Shown here: positions 51,301-60,300 of the stretch, in pieces
How positions within the stretch are numbered: position 1 is the stretch's first letter
Layout: every line of letters starts with the position of its first letter
NCBI RefSeq assembly: GCF_000004195.4
Contig: NC_030684.2
Span: 68,865,392-68,929,391 of the forward strand
Reading direction: 5' to 3'
Length of the DNA: 64,000 nucleotides
Source: Xenopus tropicalis
Lineage: Eukaryota; Chordata; Amphibia; Anura; Pipidae
Position numbers and translations under genes: made by a program
The notes under the pieces: model-generated
What the model was told of the DNA's origin: nothing
What the model saw: only the letters and a program-made list of their open reading frames with translations
Databases searched by the model: none

Positions 51301-54300
51301 TCAGAGGTCAACTGAGACTAAACAGAGACTAAAGTCAGGGTAGGGATCAGCAGAAGCATACTCGAGCATAGCAAAGTAAAGCAAATCTTGTGGCAAAATG
51401 CAAGCAAGAAAAGCAGCCAGCAATAGACATGAGGGCTTGTTTAGATATGTGTTAATAATCTCTTACTGTGAATGTTATAGTAATGCTGTATGATACTTTC
51501 CATGCAGATAACCCTACAGAAAGTACCAGCAGACAAGGCTGTGGCTTACATATATTTGCCTCAGGAAATAAAAAACCATGTTAATGTTGCAACATCTAAA
51601 GTACAGTTTAACTTCTTTGGTAAAACATCACTTTTTAAGGTATGCACTTGTTTTAACATTTACGTCGCGTCACAACTCTAGTGATAAAAACAACATCAAT
51701 TATGACTTTTTATAAAATTATTTAATGTACATATTTGCTTTTGGCTATTTCTGTTCTCCCTGCTTATAACCTGCTTATTTTAGACACTTCCACTACTTAT
51801 CTGGTTCAGTGTTTCCTTCCTAGCTGTGCCTGGGTCTGATTAGCAGTTAATATAAGAGACGTTATTAAGCAGCAGAGCAGAAAAACAAACATTTTATGAT
51901 CTACCAACAACCTAATATCAACCTCATCAAAATCAGTATTTCTTTTCATGGGGCATATTTATCAAAAGGGTGAAACACCATGAAGAAAGAGGTTAATGTT
52001 TCGAAAAGGATCTGTCTGCCTTGTAGATAAAGCAAATGGTGTCATTTACTGATCCCCGGGGCTGTTAGGTTCAAAACCTGCTGTTTGGTTTTTAGCATTC
52101 TAAAAACCAGCCGAAACCCTCCGAACTGCATCCGACAAAAGCAATAACACTGCCCCTAGCGTCACCACGCAGTAAGAAACATCATCACATGATGATGTTG
52201 CATGATGACATTGGCAGTTTGCATGATGATGTCAGCAACGCATGGCACATCACGCACCCCCCTTTGTCTGGTTTAAACCTGCCAAAGGTGCCAACCCTTG
52301 CTGCACCACTAACTGAATTAAAACTCAGACGTTCAGTGCAGAGAGCAGCATTAGGCCATGCAGGAGAGCCATGTATTCGTGGGAGAAGCAGCAGATCTCT
52401 ATACCCAGCAGTGGAGGAGTACAGAGACCCACAGTAATTCCTGAAGAATAGAATGCAGTATGCATTTCAAGTCTAAAAAAAGATTGCAGCCTTTTTTTTG
52501 CACTTTGCAATCTGCGTTCTTGTATGTAAATGACCCCTACAGTGTTCAACCCATTCAGGGCAAAAGAAATATAGTAACAGGGATATAGCCAATTACAAGC
52601 GGATAATAACCAGCATAGGAACATTATTTGAAATAACAAAACAAAATGTGTGTGTACATATATATATATAGTTTTTCTGTTTCAAAGCTATTAAGCTGTT
52701 TATTAACTGCTAATTAAATTAATTTTGTATCAACAGCACCACCTGCCTCTTTCCTAAACAAAGCAACAACAAAACAGCTATCAGTTTACTTTCTGAATGT
52801 ATCTCTTTCTGAACGTGCAGAAAGAAAAACTGACCAGCTATGTTGCTGCAAAATTCATTAAATAGTAAAAGCTTAGATAATTCATTAAATAATCAGTTTA
52901 GAAACAGCATAATGGTTTTGAAAAGGAAAATTAATTAATGCAAACTGAAAATTTGAAAAATTCTTAGAAAAGAACCCGCTGCAATTTTCCTTATATTTTT
53001 AAGGTTTTTATATCCTTTCAAAAAAATTCTATTACGCAACCAAAACCCCATCACAGAATAGTTTGTTTTCTGACCAGGCACCACTAACTATAGTTTCATG
53101 AAGACCTGGGGCATGGGCTCTTGCGGTGACCCAGCTGTATTAGGGCTCTGGCACACGGGGAGACTAGCAGCCTGTGACAAATCTCCCTTGTCACGGGCGA
53201 CAAATCTTCCCAAAATGCCATCCCACCGGCGAGAATGTAAATCAGGATGAGTTGCCTTGAGAGGAAACTTCTGCGATTTCGGGGAAATTGCTGTGCCGCG
53301 TATGCCATCCTACCGGAGATTTACATTCTTGTCGGTTGGATGGCATTTCGGGGAGATTAGTCGCCCGCGACAAGGGAGATTTGCCGTGGCCAACTAGTCT
53401 CCCCGTGTGCCAGAGCCCTTATACAGCTGGTTTCAGACAAAAAAAATGCAGATCTTTAGAAAAGGAATGTCTATGATAAGGAAGGACAGTATTGTTGATC
53501 TTATTGTTTGTATGCAGGACGACAGTTTCAGCAGTGTCAGCAGTCCTGTATTAAACACTTATGTTGTAAGTGCCAGTATTAAAAACACCAAGATCCAGGG
53601 ACTGAATGAGCCAGTGCTTTTTACTCTGAAGCATATTAAGGAAAATAAGGTGAGCTTTTCTCATTTCCTCTTTGCATCAGTATCCTAAGAAAATGATAAT
53701 CTAGCAAGCCTAGGCATCAGCAGAGAATTTGGGAATACTCAGTATATATTTATTTATTTTTCATTTATACTTTTTAGGCTCCAAATGATATATAAAGTAA
53801 ATCTAATGTTTAATGTCAACTTCATGAAACAAGGAACACTAAAAATTATACACAAGGGCTTATAACATACAATTTGGCACTGTTACTTAGTGCTGAGAAT
53901 TCATGAAATGACTGGAACTTCATTGAAAAAGAGCTTAAAGTATATCTAGAGCAGTAGTCCCCAACCAGTGGCTCGGGAGCAACATGTTGCTCACCAATAC
54001 CTTGGATGTTGCTCCCAGTGGCATAACATCATTTAAAGAACATCATTTGGTTTTTATCATTGTGCTACAGTTGCTAGAGATTAGGAAAGGAAATTGGTTT
54101 CTTTAAGCTTTAAAACACAGTGCATACATCTTCCATGGTAACTGAACTTCCACATGTCCATTTTCCACCATAGAGGTGTGCTTCATTATGGAGTCAATAT
54201 GCACATCAAACATAGATGGTCATAAAGGTCCACCTGTGTGTACCTTGAAGCTCTAACTCAGCAGGGTTGGACACAATTCTATTAAATGCAAATTGCTTTG

Positions 54301-57300
54301 CTGCATTGATAGCAAAGTGATTGTATGTACAGTAAATCAAATACAATCACAGCAGCTTGTACCTGATATTTCAAATGATCTGAATCCCAATAGAATTCTA
54401 GAATCTCTCCAGATTTCAGAACAGTGAAATCAGGCTGTGGAAAGGATATGATACAGAATGCCCACACTTTTGCCATCAGTTACAGGGTATAAATGTGTTT
54501 AACAGGGCACCAAGTGCAGAGTATTAATATGTCAATTTTAGGTGTGTAATACACTATATACGTTTCTTATATTTTTAGGACATGAGTTTGAGTTCGGTGC
54601 ATTGTGTATTTTGGGACTTTAATGCAAATGGTAAGCACAGTTTTTGATTGTTCTGTACATTTGGCCATCCTTATCAGACCTGCCTCGTATAGTGTAGAAC
54701 TGAGGGAAAATGTTCCTTTTGGATGTATAATAAGATTAACCAATATAATCACATTTACTCACTGATTTGCACCCACTTGCCTTTTTTTTTTTAATGTATT
54801 TTAAGATATTTGTAAATGTAATTACACCCCAGCCAAGACTGCAATTCCATCAATGCCTTGCATGCTTTTTGTTATTCTCTTTCTCTGGCTTCTTCATCAG
54901 AATGTGCAAGACATGATGGGGGTTATGTAATGTAAGGTGCAAAGTATGTCATAGTTCTTGTCACCTATAGGAACCAATCAGGAGGTAGCATTTACTGGTC
55001 ACCTGTTTAAAAGCAAACATCTCACTGGTTGGCATGGGTAACTGCACCTGTGCAAAAATTCTGCCATGTATTGAACTGAATGAATGAACATTAAATTAAA
55101 TTAATGAAATTACATTTTCATTCATTATGCAACAAAAAAATATTTGGGTGGACATCCCTTTTGAATATTACTGCACATTGTATGAAATTACTTTTTCAGA
55201 CAGGATGGGTGGATGGAACTCATCAGGATGTATAGCAAAATACACCAATATCAACTACACAACCTGTTATTGTACACACCTTACCCACTTTGGAATTCTT
55301 CTGGTAAGTATCATTTCCACTGTGTCACTGCTGAGATAAGCAAACGTTAAATGGTTTGATCTGGCTATGGGGCAAACAGCTAAAATATGAGCTTGCATGC
55401 AATGCAATGAGTTCTGCCCATTGAAAACTGATTAAAATTATCACAATGGATATACATTTTTAAAAACATCTAAATATATTATAAATGTAAAATAGCCCAT
55501 TTATCTTATGTTATTATCCTAATAATTGTAAGCATATTTTGAAATGCTTTTCAGAAATTGATCATCAATCACTGGTTGATCATTATTATACTGCGAATCA
55601 GCAGTGCTAAACACTGAGCCATCCATGTATCTTTGCCAGTAATAGCCAAATTATTCCCTATGTATGATTGTATATTTGTATCCTGAAATACAGTATAATT
55701 TTTAATTATGCACATTCTTTGTTAATGTTATATTTTCTGCTTATTCTGCATATAATACCTATTAGCTGCAGCTGTAAATGGCACCCCAAGTGGTTAATAA
55801 GGGTGCACAGCATGCATGATACCCCCTGATTCATAGGTTTAAAGTGGGTTTGAACAGATTAGTGCCCTCTTTGCTGTCTTCACTGTCCATGGTGCTGAAA
55901 GAAAATCTATCCTATCTTCTTTCCTCAGCCCTGAACAAAATGAGTATATACTGCCCACTCTCCATGGTCCTGGTTCCCTTTTCTGCTATAGTTTATACAG
56001 GAGCAATGGCCAGCTCCATGTTGTAGCTCCCATCATTCCCAGCTACAGTTAACTGTTGCCAGTGGTGGCCAATAAAGGGCAACTATTTGGGGGTTTTAAC
56101 CTTGAAAGCAAGTAAGTTGCAGGTAAAACTCAGTCCCTGTGTAAAATGTATAATGAAGCTGTAGAATTCTTAATGAATCAGATGAAAGTGAGTGTAGGAC
56201 TGGCCAGACTGGGGATGACATAGTTGGCCAGCTTGAATATATTGCAATATATGGACAAACAATTCCTGTTTTGTTTAAAAAGGAGGGTATTTCCGGGTAG
56301 CTTAATGCACAGAATGTCTTAATGTCCTATATATATTGATAATGGGCGAGTGCACCACTCACCTAAACAAAATAATTTACATTAAGCCAAATTATTCAAG
56401 TGTTGGGTTTATTACACATTACACAAGCATGCCATGCACTTTTTGATAGGGTTTTCCGGGAACAGAGCTAAAAGCTCCTGGCTTTTGCCTAGTAAATTAA
56501 CTGATTATTTAAAGTCTTCTCTTCTCAAAAAATGGTTCATAAAAAGTGTTTAGGGTAGCAGAAAATATGCCTCCTGTGCCATTAGCGTTAAAACCCTCTT
56601 TTAGCAATACCTTGAAGGCATGTGAAAGGTAAAGAAGAAGAATGCAGACAGAGTGATTCCAGCACATAGACTGAAAAATATGTACTTTTATTTGCCAGGA
56701 TCTTGCCAGAAAAGATATTAACCCTTGGGATGAACGCATAATGAGCCTGTTGACATACGTGGGATGTGGAATTGCTTCGCTTTTCTTAGGCATATCGCTA
56801 GTGACATATTTGGCATTTAAGTAAGACATTTGAATACGTGGTAAATGTGTGTGTGTATATATATATATGTATGTAATTATATTGTACCACCATTGTATGC
56901 AATGCTTTACAAGGTGTAAACACAAACAGGGGTATAGTTATATTAAGTTATATAGTAACAATAGATAAATTAATGCTTAAGAGCTAAGAGATTGGATGAG
57001 GTCCCTGCCCCAAGGAGCTTACAATCTCTTAGGAAAAGGAAACATCCAAAAAACAAACAGAAACAAAAAGGGGGGTGGGGAATAAGTGCATAGGATAAGG
57101 CTGTGCTGCTGCAGAGGAAGGCTAGTGAAGTACTTCATCTAGAATCTAGAAGGTGGATTTTAAGATGCATAGAGAAAAGTGCTAGTATGGGAGCTTTCCT
57201 AATGCAAGATGGTAGAGGGTTCCAAAAGGTATGGCGCAATCAATGAAAAAGGTTTTATGCACGCTGTCAGCTGTCTTGGTGAACTGTATGGTCAGTAGAT

Positions 57301-60300
57301 GGTCCTGAACTGATCACCTGGGAGGGAGTGTATGGGGTGATTAGAGCTGACATATAGAGGGAAGCAGAACAATGAAGAACTCTGAAAGACTAAGAATTTT
57401 GTATGTAATGTGCCAATTTACCGGAAGCCAGGAAACAGATTTTCAAACCAAAAACACATTTTGAGGAAATTTTCTGCCTGTTTATTTTTCTAAATATAGG
57501 GCATTTTCCTGCTGTTCCACTTATTATAGCTATCAACCCTGTGTACCCTCAGTAAAGCACAAAGCATTGATGCACATGTACAGGTAGACTTCCCAATCTG
57601 GGGCTATACAGTGTGCATGCCTTGGAGAGGGAGGACTGTGCTAGAGGAATGTGGGCAGTAAGATGGCATAGGGCTTCTAGCCAAGAAGCAGCACTGATTA
57701 TTACCGTAACTTGCAAGTTTTAATGCAGAAGGCTACTGTACCAATTCATACAAACAGCATTTCCATGGGCCCATTATAATTCTCTGACTCTCGCTTTGGA
57801 AAATGACTTGCCTGGTTCCTTAGTCCATGGACATATTGTGCCTGTATTTAGTTTTGCCTCACAGGCACTACACAGCCTGTCTGGAAGCCAACCAAGTAGC
57901 CCCTAGAACACAACCTTGGTGTTTGAATTCATGCACTTAGGGCTGCTGTTTTTTGGTATTGGTAAAGCAGCCCAATGCATCAGAACTAATCAGTGAAAAT
58001 GTGCCTTGTACATAAGCTGGGTTCACTCTTTTTCTAAGGGGTGCTCTCCGGCACTGCACTTATTAATCCAGTGGAAAGTGCAGGGCACTGCAATGCCCCA
58101 GACACAAAGGAGTTAGCCCTCTAGCACTTGCATTTAGGGCTTGTGTGAATGACCCATAATAATATGGTATTTAAATGTAGGGAAAACAGTTACAGTCTTC
58201 ACTGCATTTTTTACATGTGTTCATGCAATGTATTCTTAATTTGCAGGTCACTTAGGAAAGATTACCCATCAAAGATTTTAATGAATCTATCAGCTTCACT
58301 TCTTATGCTGAACCTGATCTTTCTGATCAACAACTGGTTATCATCATTTCGGAATCATGGCCTGTGCATCACTTGTGCTGCCTTGCTCCATTACTTTTTG
58401 CTGGCATCTTTTACATGGATGGGACTAGAAGCTGTCCACATGTACTTTGCATTTGTCAAAGTGTTTAATTTATATATTAGGAACTACATACTAAAATTCT
58501 GCCTTGTTGGATGGGGTAGGTATTTTGGCCCCTTCATGTGCTGATATAGTGCTTAGCGGTCTAGGGGCTCAGGACAAACTATTTTATGTAGGCCCTTATT
58601 ATTTATAACTAAAGCTGCACCAGCATCCTCATACAGTCTTCAGATGTTAGATGCTGGGAATTATTGTTCAGCAACAGATGGAGGAAAGGATGCAGGGTGG
58701 ATACAGTAAAGGATTCAGTGTAGACAGCCCTGCTATAAAGTGTTATGGAGTCCATCTTGCCTTACTATACATACTAATTCACAGTTGTAGACCCTTCCTT
58801 TGCTACCATCCTACATTGCTACACACTGTATCTCATAGTTGCAGTTCTATATGAGTAAAGTAAAGTAAAGTTTTTTTGGGCACTTTTGACATTCATTTTT
58901 CTGTGCCACATAAGCAGAGGCCCCCCACAAGGCTGAGTCTTGGCACAGTAACTCCTGTTTGCACCACTAAAAGCACTGGGGCCCTATGGTGCAATATATA
59001 CATTCAAGGGTAGTGTTGGACAAAGTAATACAATAGCAGAGGTTACAGTTTTGGTTCTGATCCTTGTAGTATGTTGAGGCTGGAGTCAAGTATAGTGTTT
59101 ATTTTAGTACATAAGTAATGTCAATACAGTAAGATACATGTGACATATAAATGTTTTCATTTTTCCCAGGAGTACCTGCCATTGTTGTTGCCATTGTACT
59201 GAGTATAAAGCGAGATTTCTATGGAAATGGAACTAAACATAAACAGTATGCTGTCATGAAACACGATGAGGATTTATTGTAAGATATTCACATTTGTGAA
59301 GTTTCTATTATCACGTACAAATGGTTTTAGGCAAAAAATATTGTTTCATGAACAGAGTATATAAATATTATCCCTTTAAATTTTCTTTATGCAAGTAGTC
59401 TAGGTGGTAATAAGCAGCATGTGCTTCAGCTATAGGTACTTTAAGAGATTCTAACAGGTTTCTTGCAAAGTTATACAGTATATGGTTTGTTGATGAAAAT
59501 GTAATGTTAGTGGTACAATTGATTCTTTTGCATAGACAGTGTAGTTGTTGTCACTTTTCCCTTTTGTAAGTGTTCTCTCGCCCCTAATAGACTGCAGTCA
59601 CTGGCCATCGCTCCCTGCACCCTGACACTAATCACTAATTAGACACATTTACGCACAATTTGCCAAAACTGGTCAAGCGCAATAGTGCTTAGTGTAAAGG
59701 TGGCCACACACAAGGCGATTTGCGATCTTTTGTGCGACCATTGCTCGCACGAAAGATCGTACAATCAGCCACAAACCGTTCAGGGCTGAAACGGCAGATA
59801 TGGAGGTAGAAACAATAGGATTTCTACCTCCTTCTGCCGATTCAGCGCTGAAGGCAGATTTTTGTCAGGCGCCTTCTATGGCGCCCGATCAAAATCTTTT
59901 AACTGGCCCGATCGGCGAGTCGACCGATATCAGCAGCTTCCTGCGATATTGGTCGACTCACCGACTTGCCATACACGCACCGGATATCGTACGAAACAAG
60001 GTTTCGTACGATATTATCAGTGCGTGTATGGCCAGCTTAACTATACGGAAGTGCAAGGAGTGTGTTAAGACCCAAATACCTTTAATGAATGACATCAGTA
60101 CATGCAACATTAACATTAGTTTCTAGCATGGAACACAGAAAGAAGTCGCCAGATTGCCAGTGCTCAGTTTGCCATTTTTTTTACAAAAAAATTAGGTCCT
60201 TTAGACCAATTCCGGAGCTTATCTGCCCATTTATGGGCACCAACGGCGAGCCTCCCCGACCAATATCAGGCCTAAAATTGGCACTTACACCTTTAAGTTA

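Larger units (their letters stand above)
48874..51507 (+). other. Intron 13 (2.6 kb), three mobile elements
   Basis: Holds the CAGGTATAGG element (48,988-49,310), a T2-type MITE (49,483-49,886) and the minisatellite-bearing hAT-like element (50,028-50,872). 50,881-51,507 is unassigned. Confidence 0.82.

Noticed and set aside
56509..56925. 138-residue minus-strand open frame
   Set aside because: It lies antisense to exon 18 (TM1) and contains a translated TA repeat; no recognisable protein.
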